Below the pieces are notes generated by a model that saw only the letters and a list, made by a program, of their open reading frames with translations, made no database searches and was not told the DNA's origin. Positions 27,447 through 37,175 of a DNA stretch of 64,000 bases are shown here, in pieces (position 1 is the first letter of the stretch; every line of letters starts with the position of its first letter). Origin of the DNA: Pseudomonas floridensis (GTDB lineage: Bacteria > Pseudomonadota > Gammaproteobacteria > Pseudomonadales > Pseudomonadaceae); contig NZ_MUIO01000072.1 in the NCBI RefSeq assembly GCF_002087235.1, forward strand, positions 1 to 64,000. Reading direction: 5' to 3'. Both the position numbers and the translations under genes were made by a program.

Positions 27447-28781
27447 ATGTCTACGCAACCAATGCCTATTTTTGAGACCTACGAGATCTTCATTGATACG
27501 GATTTTAGTTTGCGCGAATCCAGTATGGTTTGTGTTCGTGACTATATTGGTAACTTTCCGCCCTCAGTTGAGGCCCATAAGGGTTACCTCACGGCGCGAG
27601 ATTTTCTTCGAGCGTTTTCAGACAATAACCTCACATTTACTTCATATAGGACGCATGTCGAGCGCTTGCTTTTATGGGCACTAATCATAAAGAAAAAGCC
27701 GTTCTCGCAGCTCAAGCGCCAAGATGCTGAAGACTACCTTGAATTTTGCCGTAACCCGCCTGCTGAGTGGATCGGCACCATTGTGCGTGGTCGTTTCGTC
27801 ACCAGCGACCATACCGAGTCGACGTGGGGTGATCCGGTCATTCCGAACCCAAAATGGAGACCGTTCAGCCTGAAACGTGCGAAGGATTTTTCGGGCGAGC
27901 TGAAAGCGCCTTCAAACAATCACCCCCGGGATCCTGAGCTTGGCGTGGCTCAAGATGCCGCGATGCAATACAAGGCCTCGCCAAGCACCCTCAATCAGAT
28001 TTACACAATCTGCAGCCGTTTCTTTGAATACATGGTCGAGGACGGTACGGTCGCAGCCAACCCGTTCAGGATGATCAAGAAAAAAAGCCTCAGCCGTGGC
28101 ACCCCTCAAGAGGAAGGGACAAACCGTGCTCTGACTCCTTTGCAGTGGGACTACGTGCTTGAGACTGCGGAGCGAATGGCGCTTGAGGAACCTAAACGGC
28201 ACGAGCGAACCCTTTTCATTGTGGCGACCCTGTTCGCGATGTACCTGCGGGTGTCTGACATCGTCGGCAGGCCGAATTGGCGCCCAGTGATGGGAGACTT
28301 CCGCCTAGATCCGGAGGGCAACTGGTGGTACCACGTGATCGGCAAAGGCAACAAAGCCGGGAAGGTTGCAGTCAGGGACGAGTACATCTCTCAGTACCTG
28401 ACGAGGTACCGTAGGTTTATTGGGTTGCCTGAACTGCCCGGCTGGAATGATCAGACTCCCCTGCTCATGACTATCCGAGGTCGTTCAGGGTTGTCGGGGC
28501 GGCAAGTACGTGCCCTCCTCCAATCAGTGTTCGATAATGCCCTAGCGCGAATGCGCGATGAGGAGCGCGAAGAGCATGAGATGAACAGCCTACGGGCGGC
28601 TTCCGCGCACTGGCTCAGACATACTTCTGCGACGTTCGACGCACCCCTGAGAAGTCCCAAAGATCTACAGATGGACTTACGTCATAGCAGCCTTAGTACC
28701 ACGCAGAACGTCTATTACCACTCACATGACCAGGAGCGTAGTCTGTCTGTGCGTGGCGTAGGGATGCGCGACAGAGGATAA
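27447..28781 (+). CDS. Tyrosine recombinase / site-specific integrase
   Basis: A 444-aa protein. An N-terminal SAM-like DNA-binding region (about 45-95) is followed by an unusually long insert (100-180), a second helical part (about 180-210) and the catalytic domain. Catalytic residues appear as MYLRVSDIVGR (Arg), GKGNKAGKVAV (Lys), HWLRHTSATF (His-x-x-Arg), LRHSSLSTTQNVYYHS (His, with nucleophile Tyr in NVYYH). All are present, so it should be active. It differs from phage integrases in lacking an AP2-like N-terminus. The repeats and inverted repeat upstream and the defence genes downstream suggest it moves or once moved this island. Its attachment sites were not found. Confidence 0.88.
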   Translation: MSTQPMPIFETYEIFIDTDFSLRESSMVCVRDYIGNFPPSVEAHKGYLTARDFLRAFSDNNLTFTSYRTHVERLLLWALIIKKKPFSQLKRQDAEDYLEFCRNPPAEWIGTIVRGRFVTSDHTESTWGDPVIPNPKWRPFSLKRAKDFSGELKAPSNNHPRDPELGVAQDAAMQYKASPSTLNQIYTICSRFFEYMVEDGTVAANPFRMIKKKSLSRGTPQEEGTNRALTPLQWDYVLETAERMALEEPKRHERTLFIVATLFAMYLRVSDIVGRPNWRPVMGDFRLDPEGNWWYHVIGKGNKAGKVAVRDEYISQYLTRYRRFIGLPELPGWNDQTPLLMTIRGRSGLSGRQVRALLQSVFDNALARMRDEEREEHEMNSLRAASAHWLRHTSATFDAPLRSPKDLQMDLRHSSLSTTQNVYYHSHDQERSLSVRGVGMRDRG

Positions 28782-29469
28782 GGCACATACTGCATGAGTA
28801 CCTGCAACCGCAGGTTAAGACAAAGCCTTCAAAGTCCAGATACTCATCCGCAACTAACCGACCAGCTCCGTGTTTTTACACTAGGCTGTTTTTATTCTAT
28901 GGGATTTGAGGAAGAAATACTCCTAGCAATGCGCACTTAATTTTAAAATTTAAGTGCTTTACGCCATCCCCAGAGGGGTGCGTTGAATCAGCATATTCGC
29001 GTAGTGCTATGCGACAGAGTTACTCGATTGGCACGTCTAGCCACAGCCACACGTCGTAGATCACCTCCACCTGCATGATAAAATGCACCTCGGTGCGGGA
29101 AGTTATAGGGCTGTGGCCAAGCTAGATGAAGAATGGTTCCTCATGGTCGTAGCCAATAACTTGAATAGAGAGACATTCGATGTGGAGCGGCACCGTCAGT
29201 AACGATGGGCCCAGTGATCCAAGGTTGGCATTAGCTTCCTTGCGTTGCAGCGCTATAAATCGATGTCAAGTAATGATAGCGTAGACGTGTCCGATCCAGG
29301 TTTGATAGTGGACAGCACCGAGTTTCGTGGAGCCAGCCAGAAAATGCACGCTCTGGTATATGAAGAGTACAGGGGCTGTGAGATGCTAGAGCCTTCACAC
29401 CAACGCTTAATAAGCCCAGCCATAAAATTAGCTTGTCACTAAACTCAAGATATCAGGGATGTTTCATAG
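28782..29469. other. Non-coding stretch after the recombinase
   Basis: 688 bp without a convincing gene; a 65-codon frame at 29245-29442 lacks support. It contains an inverted repeat at 28933-28957 (GCACTTAA / TTAAGTGC around an AT-only, nearly self-complementary loop), possibly a terminator-like or protein-binding structure for the recombinase transcript. No T-tract follows. Confidence 0.4.
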
Positions 29470-30726
29470 ATGGCGATTAATAGTGTAATGCAGCTGGAAA
29501 ACAGCGTGGGCCTTGGACGAGTAATTGTATGTTCAGGGCTGTCTTTTCCCGTAATAATTCACCCTATAGTTCATGGGGAACCAGTGCTCACTGCTCAGGC
29601 ATTTTACTACTTAGAACAGTTGCATTCTGTTGCGAAGGTCAGATTCGAAAATCATGAAGATTCTCTGGCGGAGGCAGACCTCGAATACCTTATAGATAAT
29701 TACCTGTTCGAGTTTAGCAAGCGCCATCCTGACTCAAATATGACCTTCAAGGTGATGACTGGGAAATTCTGGCACGATGATGTTAGTGATCACTATCTTG
29801 ATGTAGATCAAGGTCTCACAGAAGTACTGGTAGTCGATGCACGTAACGACGATTGCGTTTTGGGTATTGAAGCAATTGACGCAGAAGATCGGATTGATCT
29901 TTACGACTGGGACATTGGCCGTAACTACACTAAGGAATGTCTGCAGCCATATGTGGAAAGCCTGACAAAGATTCTGGATAAAAAAGTCAGCGTCCAGATT
30001 ATGCCGAGCTCGGATCGTGATGGCTATTTTGGAAAAATGAGGGTGGTTAAAACCGACTATGAGCTAATCGATTATCACACTGCCCTGCAACTAGCCGACC
30101 TTTGCATTAGAAACATTCCCAATACGGCCACGGTGGTGGATGTAGGAGGATATGGGGTCTTCATACCCAGTTACACACTGCCCATCGAGAGAATCACGGC
30201 AATCCAATATCATAATGCCGTCATGTTATCTCATTATTTTTCCGGCCTGCACGAGCTCAATGCGATGAAGAGCTTTGTTGGATTTTATAACGTACTGGAA
30301 TACTATTTTGAGGAGGCACCACGGCTTCTTCAGCACGCCGCACTAACCGAAAGGCTACAGATTGAGAGTGTCCTGGCACTTCTGGTTACCGATACCGATA
30401 TCCAGATTTTTTTACAAAGCCTACCTCCGGCAAGCCGGAAGGTAATGGACTGCGACTTGTCAACATCCTCTAGCGTCAGCATCGCTGCATTTAACGCAAG
30501 TGCTGGCGAAACGCGAAAAGAGCTTGCACGCTGGCTTTATGAAATACGGTGCGCAGTCATTCACTCAAAAAAAACTAGAAAAGGCGCTCCAACTGCCACT
30601 TTCGAGCCTTATACGCCTGCCGCGCAAATACTCAGCCATTTCGTGCCGACCATCCGTTGGCTTGCAGTCAAGTGCATAGAAAAAGATGCGGCCCTCAATC
30701 CCATCACACCGCCCGGCTCCAAGTAG
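29470..30726 (+). CDS. Unknown protein with C-terminal HEPN-like motif
   Basis: A 418-aa protein with no close family recognised. The last 100 residues are helical and contain EIRCAVIHSKK, which fits the R-x4-H motif of HEPN ribonucleases (about residue 361). The N-terminal 300 residues look globular and acidic (LIDNYLFEFSKRHPDSN, ATVVDVGGYGVFIPSYTLP). Standalone proteins with a large unique sensor part and a C-terminal HEPN domain, such as ApeA-type proteins, act as abortive-infection RNases; that role here is inferred. It is the first gene of the defence-rich region and has no obvious partner. Confidence 0.6.
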   Translation: MAINSVMQLENSVGLGRVIVCSGLSFPVIIHPIVHGEPVLTAQAFYYLEQLHSVAKVRFENHEDSLAEADLEYLIDNYLFEFSKRHPDSNMTFKVMTGKFWHDDVSDHYLDVDQGLTEVLVVDARNDDCVLGIEAIDAEDRIDLYDWDIGRNYTKECLQPYVESLTKILDKKVSVQIMPSSDRDGYFGKMRVVKTDYELIDYHTALQLADLCIRNIPNTATVVDVGGYGVFIPSYTLPIERITAIQYHNAVMLSHYFSGLHELNAMKSFVGFYNVLEYYFEEAPRLLQHAALTERLQIESVLALLVTDTDIQIFLQSLPPASRKVMDCDLSTSSSVSIAAFNASAGETRKELARWLYEIRCAVIHSKKTRKGAPTATFEPYTPAAQILSHFVPTIRWLAVKCIEKDAALNPITPPGSK

Positions 30727-30921
30727 GTAAAACAGACGCAAACGTATTTGCCATCTCGCGTCTAGGGATCCTCCGATCAAGTTCAGCGCAGCGTCCGTCT
30801 GCTGTGCTGGTGTAGCCCGACACTCTCGCGATTACCTGCAGCCAGCGCCCTGAGTCAGGTCTCCATTATTGGTCGGGTTTCTACCCTGTCATGCACGACA
30901 CCACCGACTCAGAATGGGGAC

Positions 30922-31890
30922 TCATGCCGCTACCAGCAAAATCTCCTTCGCGTCAGACGTCTGCTTAAGTAGTCCAGGGTGCTTCGCCTCAAGTTCGATA
31001 ACTTCGGCTTGATAAGTCAGGGCCGGAATCATGCTTCTCCCGTCCTGCAGAAACCGGGTCAAATCGCCGAACTGCTCGTGCGTTAGCGTTGACGCAAAGT
31101 TGCGGTCACTGCTCAATGCCTCCACTCGTTGCCCGTTGAGGCTGGCAATGTCGGTTCCAAGCTCCGTCAGGTTTTGCTGGCTGTATTTCAGAGACTCAGC
31201 TTTGAACTGAACGTGCGCTCTCATCAAGCCGAGGTTCACTAAGCGATTCTGCAGCAACGAAATCTGGTCAAGGATTGCACCGTTGCTTGACGCAAGCCCT
31301 GAATGCCTCTGTAGAAGTAGCTTGGTGAACTGATACTGCTCATTGAACGGGTTGATCAGGGATTTGAGATGATAGACATCACCTTCTTCGCAGAACTGTT
31401 GTGCAGTGGAAAGCAAGCCTCGAAAGCGGGCCTCATCAGTGAGCAAATTCCGCTCGTGAGCTTCACTGACCATCTGCCAGGTATGGGAAATGGTTTGTGA
31501 TTGCGCTTGGATCTGCTCGCTGATCTTGTCGAGCTTTCTGCACACGATGACAAAGCCCGCAGTCGTTACCGCAAGGTTGAGCCCCGTCATCACAAGGTTA
31601 GCTGCTTGCAGACCCTGGAGGGCATTCATGCTCTGCTGCAGGGAATCCATCCCGGTTTGCAGTGACCCTAGTCCATCAGAAAGTGTGGTTTGCAGGTTCT
31701 GCAGGCTTTCCTTGATGTGCTGGGAGTCGCCTGGATAGAGTAGATGACCTACGATCTGGCCTCCTTTACCGGTTCCCGCCGCATGTCGGACTACTCCCCC
31801 ATGGAGGGTGTACGCTCCGCTGCGCAATTTGGCTATGACATCCGGAATATCAGGCAATGAACGCACAAGCGCTTCAGCGTTTACAAACAT
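30922..31890 (-). CDS. Membrane/coiled-coil protein partnered with a YaaW-like gene
   Basis: A 322-aa protein. It has a heptad-like helical stretch (about 60-95, SLQNLQTTLSDGLGSLQTGM), a hydrophobic segment (about 98-118, LVMTGLNLAVTTAGFVIVC) and further long helices (120-280). The overall look is of a membrane-associated coiled-coil protein. Its start overlaps the stop of the upstream frame (31881-32394) by 10 bp, so translation is probably coupled and the two products likely work together. No family function is recognised. Confidence 0.7.
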   Translation of the reverse strand: MFVNAEALVRSLPDIPDVIAKLRSGAYTLHGGVVRHAAGTGKGGQIVGHLLYPGDSQHIKESLQNLQTTLSDGLGSLQTGMDSLQQSMNALQGLQAANLVMTGLNLAVTTAGFVIVCRKLDKISEQIQAQSQTISHTWQMVSEAHERNLLTDEARFRGLLSTAQQFCEEGDVYHLKSLINPFNEQYQFTKLLLQRHSGLASSNGAILDQISLLQNRLVNLGLMRAHVQFKAESLKYSQQNLTELGTDIASLNGQRVEALSSDRNFASTLTHEQFGDLTRFLQDGRSMIPALTYQAEVIELEAKHPGLLKQTSDAKEILLVAA

Positions 31891-32394
31891 GCTTTGAGCT
31901 TCTCCGTGTAGGCTGAGAAATCCTGTTCATATCGTGCGCGACGAATCTTGGCGATCTCCAGCACAGCCGGGACTGTGATCCGAAACGCTGGTGATGACGC
32001 TTGGTAAATCGCCAGTCCTGCGGTTCCTATAGCAACTGGGGCTGCCACAAGCGACAAAACGCGACTTCCGATTACACTGGCTATACCTGCTCCTCCACCC
32101 GAGGCCGCTATCCCGCCGATGGTGCCGGCAGCTGAGATCAACGTTTTCACTAGTTGAGTGATGTACCCCACGACATTGCCGCTTTTCAGATAGTCATCGA
32201 GGGCTTCGTCTCCCATGTACTTGTGTACGGCCTGGCGGATGACGATCTCTTCTATGGCGAAAATGTCGTCGATCGAGCGCTAGTCTGCCTTTGCCATTAT
32301 CGGTAATGAGGTCGGCCAAGGTATCTAGATTCCCAGATGCGGCATTCGATAAGAGATTGGACAGTGACCGGTCTCTTGGAACAACAAACTCCAT
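31881..32394 (-). pseudogene. YaaW/DUF3944-like gene, frameshifted, probably with internal deletion
   Basis: Two frames form one gene. Frame A from ATG 32394 gives MEFVVPRDRSLSNLLSNAAS then LDTLADLITDNGKGR, resembling the YaaW/DUF3944 N-terminus. At about 32285 the reading switches: the frame downstream of a TAG at 32280-32282 reads SIDDIFAIEEIVIRQAVHKY and continues into MGDEALDDYL and FRITVPAVLEIAKIRRARY, which matches the family C-terminus. Relative to E. coli YaaW the part between the halves is about 60 residues short, so a deletion probably caused the frameshift. The downstream half (31881-32216, 111 aa, membrane-prone Gly/Ala-rich core) may still be translated alone. Confidence 0.6.
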
Positions 32395-32737
32395 GCGTCC
32401 CCCTATAAATCCCTAATGATTGGCCGATAGCCAAGTAATGATCGCTTTTAGCCAGCATAGAAAAGCTAATTTTAGCCATAAGAGTCACGTCTGTCATGCG
32501 GCTTGCGAACCTGTCTGCATCTCGACTACGGGTCAAACTCAGTCACTCTCCTTACCCCCCAATGCGCTCCCAGATCACGATGCTGCAGGGGTTCAGAGAT
32601 GCAGGAGCCAAATCATCTTGGTGACTTGCCCCAACTCGGCCAATCAGCTTTATTGGTACCTCGCAACCACTCAGGTAAGGTTTCACGACCCGCACAGGCG
32701 CACTCCCTTACCTTCTCCATTTTTCAAGGATGAATCC
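32395..32737. promoter_or_regulatory. Divergent intergenic region before the Gabija-type operon
   Basis: 343 bp between the frameshifted YaaW-like gene and the OLD nuclease gene. The nuclease frame is open back to 32420 but starts best at 32738. A nine-base direct repeat, TTTTAGCCA (near 32450 and 32471), and an inverted GCTTTT/AAAAGC pair lie in it. The promoter of the defence operon should be here. Confidence 0.4.
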
Positions 32738-35032
32738 ATGCATATCCAGCACCTGGAAATCGCGAATTTTCGCAAGCTGAAGTCCGTCAGAATCGACCTG
32801 GCCGCCGAGACAACACTCCTGGTGGGCGCCAACAACAGCGGCAAGTCCTCAGCGATGCTGGCTCTACGCAAATTCTTGGTGAAACCCACCACATTCAGAC
32901 TGCAAGATTTGACTCTCTGCCATATAGCCACACTTGACGCTATTGGCCGTGAATGGGAGCAAGCAGAAGAAGGCTTTGCGATTCAAGAGGCTAATACCTG
33001 GGCTGACTGGCTGCCAACGCTCGACGTATGGATACAGGCGGCTCAGGGTGAGCTCCATCACATTCGCGATCTGATTCCCAATTTTTCCTGGTCTGGTGGA
33101 ATGGTCGGGATGCGGTTTCGATTGGAACCGGACGATCTACCCACGCTCTACGCCGATTATCGAAAAGAACGTGCTCGTGTTGCCACTCTCCTTCAGGAGA
33201 TCCAGAATCAGGCTGAGCAAGGACAACAGCGCCCTACCCTACAGCTATGGCCGCAGAGTCTTCATGACTATTTAAACCGGCGCTTGGTCAAGTCGTTCAA
33301 GGTGCGCTGGTATCGGCTTAACCCGCATATGCTTTCTGCCCCGTGTGCCGAAAACCGGACAGCGATCCTACAAGCGCTCGCCGACACTGCAGTGCCACTT
33401 GAGCGTAATCCACTCCTCAGTCTGATCCGGGTTCATGAGATCAATGCTCAGCGCGGCTTCGGAGACAGCGCCGATGAGGGGCAAGATGACAGTAAAACGG
33501 GAAGTGGCAGGAAGTTGTCTGAGCAGCTGCGAACCTATTATCGCCGCCACCTCGACCCTGGCGACAGCCCAGACGTATCGGATCTTGAAGCGCTCAGGGC
33601 CATTGAAGCTGCCCAAAGCGCTTTTGACACCAGGCTAACAACGAGCTTTGCGCCCGCGCTTAGAGAGGTTGCAGGCCTTGGGTACCCAAACAACAGCGAT
33701 CCCAGCATCAAAGTGGCAACCCGCCTCGGCCCAACTGATGGCTTAGATCATGAGGCAGCAGTTCTGTTTGAGTTGGACTCGGTTGCAGGTGCGCCCGGAG
33801 AGCCTCGCTTAACGCTTCCAGAGACATCGAACGGCTTGGGTTACCAGAATCTGATCTCCATGATCTTCCGGCTCATGGCATTTCGTGACAACTGGCTGAA
33901 GAAGTCCCGAATTCCCGAAGAACGCACCACTGCGAACGTCGAGCCCATACACCTTGTGCTGGTTGAGGAGCCCGAGGCGCACCTGCACGTTCAAGTCCAG
34001 CAAGCGTTTATAAAGCATGCGTACCACGTGCTGTGCAACGACCCGGTGCTTGAGGAATTTCCTAACCTGAAGACCCAACTGGTCGTCAGCTCCCACTCAA
34101 GCCACGTCGCTCACGAAATCGAATATGAACACCTGCGCTACTTCCGGCGGCTACCATCCGGCATGGCAGGCATACCCATCCCTGTTTCGACCGTTTCCAA
34201 CCTGAGCACCGTATTTGGCCAAACAGGCAAAACTAAAGAGTTCGTCACACGTTACCTGCGAGCGCAACACGCTGACCTTTTCTTCGCTGATGCTGTGATC
34301 TTGGTGGAAGGCGCCGCAGAGCGAATGATCCTGCCCCACTTCCTGCGCCAGCATTTCAAATTTCTCGACCAATGCTATATCACCATCATGGACATCGGTG
34401 GAAGTCATGCACACCGGCTGAGGCCATTGGTGGATGCGTTGGGTATCGCCACGTTGGTCATCACTGACCTCGACGCTGGCAAAGACAAAGCAGCTCGACC
34501 AGTGGCTCGGGGGGCAGAGCAGATTACGAACAACCCGACCATCCGCCATTGGATGCGAGTGAAAGGACTCGGCTATGATGTGGACACGCTGCTCGACTTA
34601 GAGGATGCGCATAAAGTAGAGGAGATCGATTCCCTTTACTCGATCAGAATCGCGTACCAAACCTCCGTCCCAATTCAATTGCCGAAGAACGGCGCGCAAG
34701 ATGAAGCTCTGCCAAACACTTTTGAAGACAGCTTGGCATTAACCAACGTCCAGTGCTTCACAGGGAATTTTCGACGTGGGTTGATGCGTGCCTTCAGCGA
34801 GGTTATCCAAGAGGCTGATACGGGACGAGCATTGGGTGCGGCGCTGTTCGATAAACTGCGCACGGGCGACAAAGCCGAATTCGCACTTGAGGTGCTCGGC
34901 GATCCGGCCTTCAGTCAGCTTGCAGTACCCGCCTACATCCATGAAGGTCTGACGTGGCTGCAGTCTAAGCTGGAGCTCAAACGTAAGGATCTACTGGTCG
35001 TTCCCGCCGCGATCATTGAGGTGACCGAATGA
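32738..35032 (+). CDS. OLD-family ATP-dependent endonuclease, Gabija GajA-like
   Basis: A 764-aa protein; start 32738 has AAGGA eight bases before. An N-terminal ABC-type ATPase has Walker A GANNSGKSS (30-38). Signature and Walker B parts follow far downstream (VLVEEPEAHLH) with the switch VSSHSSHVAHE. A C-terminal TOPRIM nuclease shows AVILVEGAAERMILPHFL and LVITDLDAGKD. This is the class-2 OLD layout, in which ATP/nucleotide sensing controls DNA nicking. The next gene, overlapping by ATGA, is a UvrD-type helicase; the OLD-UvrD pair defines Gabija anti-phage systems. GajA is usually shorter (under 600 aa), so this is a longer variant. Confidence 0.85.
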   Translation: MHIQHLEIANFRKLKSVRIDLAAETTLLVGANNSGKSSAMLALRKFLVKPTTFRLQDLTLCHIATLDAIGREWEQAEEGFAIQEANTWADWLPTLDVWIQAAQGELHHIRDLIPNFSWSGGMVGMRFRLEPDDLPTLYADYRKERARVATLLQEIQNQAEQGQQRPTLQLWPQSLHDYLNRRLVKSFKVRWYRLNPHMLSAPCAENRTAILQALADTAVPLERNPLLSLIRVHEINAQRGFGDSADEGQDDSKTGSGRKLSEQLRTYYRRHLDPGDSPDVSDLEALRAIEAAQSAFDTRLTTSFAPALREVAGLGYPNNSDPSIKVATRLGPTDGLDHEAAVLFELDSVAGAPGEPRLTLPETSNGLGYQNLISMIFRLMAFRDNWLKKSRIPEERTTANVEPIHLVLVEEPEAHLHVQVQQAFIKHAYHVLCNDPVLEEFPNLKTQLVVSSHSSHVAHEIEYEHLRYFRRLPSGMAGIPIPVSTVSNLSTVFGQTGKTKEFVTRYLRAQHADLFFADAVILVEGAAERMILPHFLRQHFKFLDQCYITIMDIGGSHAHRLRPLVDALGIATLVITDLDAGKDKAARPVARGAEQITNNPTIRHWMRVKGLGYDVDTLLDLEDAHKVEEIDSLYSIRIAYQTSVPIQLPKNGAQDEALPNTFEDSLALTNVQCFTGNFRRGLMRAFSEVIQEADTGRALGAALFDKLRTGDKAEFALEVLGDPAFSQLAVPAYIHEGLTWLQSKLELKRKDLLVVPAAIIEVTE

Positions 35033-36903
35033 GTCCTGCCGCGACTTTGTACGCCGAAGGTGCCCGTGATGCCGATGAGATGATCCGAGAGTGTTTGGAT
35101 TTGGATCACCCGAAAAGCTTTTTCCTGTATGCCGGCGCTGGATCAGGGAAAACACATTCCTTGGTTACAGCGGTGAGCGAGCTGAAGTCCCGAGAACACA
35201 AACGGCTGACGTTCGAAGGGCGTCAGGTAGCCATCATCACTTACACCAACGCGGCGTGCGAGGAGATCGCACGTCGTCTGGAGCATGACCCCTTGGTGGT
35301 CGTTTCAACCATCCATGCGTTTTCATGGCGAATGATCCAGGGCTTCAATGACGACATCCGCGAGTGGCTTCGCATCAAGCTCGGCGAAAGCATTGAAGAG
35401 CTGAACGGGAAACTCGGCAAAGCCCGAGATCGGAATAACAAAACGGCTCGTGCCAATCGAGCATCGCTTGATAGTAAAACGCGGCGGCTGGCTGCCTTGG
35501 ATGAAGTCGTCAGTTTCACTTATAGCCCCACCGGAGAGAACCGAGGGCGCCAAGCGCTGAATCACGCGGAGGTTGTCCAGATGGCGGCTGCATTTATTCA
35601 ACGCCCTCCTTTGCTGGACGTTATGGCCGATCAGTACCCGGTGCTTCTGATCGATGAAAGCCAGGATACCAATGGCGCCCTCATGGACGCGTTTCTGACC
35701 GCTCAATCGCTTATCCCTGCACGGTTTTGCCTGGGCCTTCTCGGCGACACCATGCAACGAATTTACAACGACGGGAAAGAACATCTGGAGCGGGCCATTC
35801 CCGATGACTGGGCTATCCCTGAAAAACCCGTAAACCGCCGATGCCCCACGAGGGTCGTTGAGCTCATCAATGTCATTCGCAGCGCTGCCGATGATCATCA
35901 ACAGACTCCAAAACCTGACGCGATACGAGGTGCCGTCCGCCTGTTCTGTACTCAGCAAGCGGCGGGCGCGGGCTTTCAATTGGAGAGCCGGTTTGCCGAG
36001 CGAATGGCGCAGATTACGGGCGACCAGCATTGGGCGGCTGGAACCTCAGGGCGCAAGACTCTGATCCTTGAGCACAAAATGGCAGGAAGACGTCTCGGCT
36101 TCGAGGGAGTTTTCACGCCACTTTATGCAGTAGAGCATCTGCGCACCGGTTTGCTTGATGGGACGCTACCGATACTCAAACTTTTCTTCAATGGCGTCAT
36201 GCCTATCTTGGCTGCTGCCAATGAGAGCGAATTCGCTCTGATGGAAGCTGTAAGGTTGATATCCCCTCTGCTGGACAGCGACCGCATGAAAGCGACCCCT
36301 GATCAGTTGGCATTGCTCCAGCAGGCAGGTATGGGCTGTCAAGCGCTGTGCGGGCTGTTCGCCGACAACAACCCATCCTTGGCCGATGTCGTGTCGGCAC
36401 TTGTAGACACAGGTCTGCTCGAAATACCGGAACGGCTGCTGACGGCCCTTGCACACGGCGTGACCGATGAAGATCCGCCGGATGCTGTCGACCGTGAGGC
36501 TCTTGAAGTGCACGCGTACCGTGTGCTCCTAGGGCGGCCTTACTCTGAAATGGCCGCATTCGCCGGATACGCAGAAGGCCTGTCTCCCTTCGATACTCAC
36601 CAAGGGGTGAAAGGATTGGAGTTTCCAAGGGTCATGGTGATTCTCAACGATGAAGAAGCCGGAGGATTCCTGTTCAGCTACGACAAGCTGTTAGGCGTGA
36701 AGGCGCCCTCAGACAACGACATCAAGAACCAGCAGACAGGCAAGGACGATGCCCTTTCTCGGACGCGACGCTTGCTGTACGTCACTTGCAGCAGGGCTGA
36801 GGAAAGCCTAGCCATTGTCGTGTACACCTCACAGCCTGAAACCGCCATGCAGCGCGCTATCGAGGCCGGTTGGTTTACCGCTGAGGAAGTCGAGATTACG
36901 TGA
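35029..36903 (+). CDS. UvrD/Rep-family helicase, Gabija GajB-like
   Basis: A 624-aa superfamily-1 helicase. Walker A is AGAGSGKTHSLVT (about 37-49), motif Ia/Ib region ITYTNAACEEIARRL, Walker B LLIDESQDTN (about 204), motif IV/V region THQGVKGLEFPRVMVI (about 525) and motif VI RRLLYVTCSRAEE (about 583). The start overlaps the OLD nuclease stop (ATGA), showing a two-gene operon. In Gabija the GajB helicase senses DNA ends and assists GajA in phage DNA destruction. Length is greater than the roughly 500 aa of the type example. Confidence 0.85.
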   Translation: MSPAATLYAEGARDADEMIRECLDLDHPKSFFLYAGAGSGKTHSLVTAVSELKSREHKRLTFEGRQVAIITYTNAACEEIARRLEHDPLVVVSTIHAFSWRMIQGFNDDIREWLRIKLGESIEELNGKLGKARDRNNKTARANRASLDSKTRRLAALDEVVSFTYSPTGENRGRQALNHAEVVQMAAAFIQRPPLLDVMADQYPVLLIDESQDTNGALMDAFLTAQSLIPARFCLGLLGDTMQRIYNDGKEHLERAIPDDWAIPEKPVNRRCPTRVVELINVIRSAADDHQQTPKPDAIRGAVRLFCTQQAAGAGFQLESRFAERMAQITGDQHWAAGTSGRKTLILEHKMAGRRLGFEGVFTPLYAVEHLRTGLLDGTLPILKLFFNGVMPILAAANESEFALMEAVRLISPLLDSDRMKATPDQLALLQQAGMGCQALCGLFADNNPSLADVVSALVDTGLLEIPERLLTALAHGVTDEDPPDAVDREALEVHAYRVLLGRPYSEMAAFAGYAEGLSPFDTHQGVKGLEFPRVMVILNDEEAGGFLFSYDKLLGVKAPSDNDIKNQQTGKDDALSRTRRLLYVTCSRAEESLAIVVYTSQPETAMQRAIEAGWFTAEEVEIT

Positions 36904-37175
36904 TTATGATGACCAATCAATTCTGGTTCTATCTGCGCCTTCAAGCCAGAGAGGATTGGGCTTATGATCCAGCACCGGGATGCACTCGTCGTGAAGGCAT
37001 GGCCGAACTTGGGAACAGACGTCAGCACCATCAGCATGTCAGTTTCATCGCAAGCGCTCGGCCACCTTCCCCACCCGGTTGCCCTAAAAAAACACTGACT
37101 GATGCAATGTGCCGAATTTGCACATTGGACTTATCGTGCTCCGCGACAAAGCGCTTGAGGTGATGGCGCAGTAGA
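36904..37175. other. Convergent intergenic region
   Basis: 272 bp between convergent genes. An 87-codon frame here lacks a ribosome site and protein-like composition, so it is not called. No clear terminator seen. Confidence 0.4.

Noticed and set aside
27237..28781. tRNA attachment site for the recombinase
   Set aside because: No tRNA or tRNA 3' end was found on either side of the recombinase gene.
29245..29442. 65-codon frame between recombinase and HEPN-like protein
   Set aside because: Weak start context and no homology recognised. It is treated as part of a non-coding stretch.
36900..37163. 87-codon frame directly after the GajB-like stop
   Set aside because: No ribosome site and an implausible Cys/Pro/Arg-rich product. 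Position after the operon alone is not enough.
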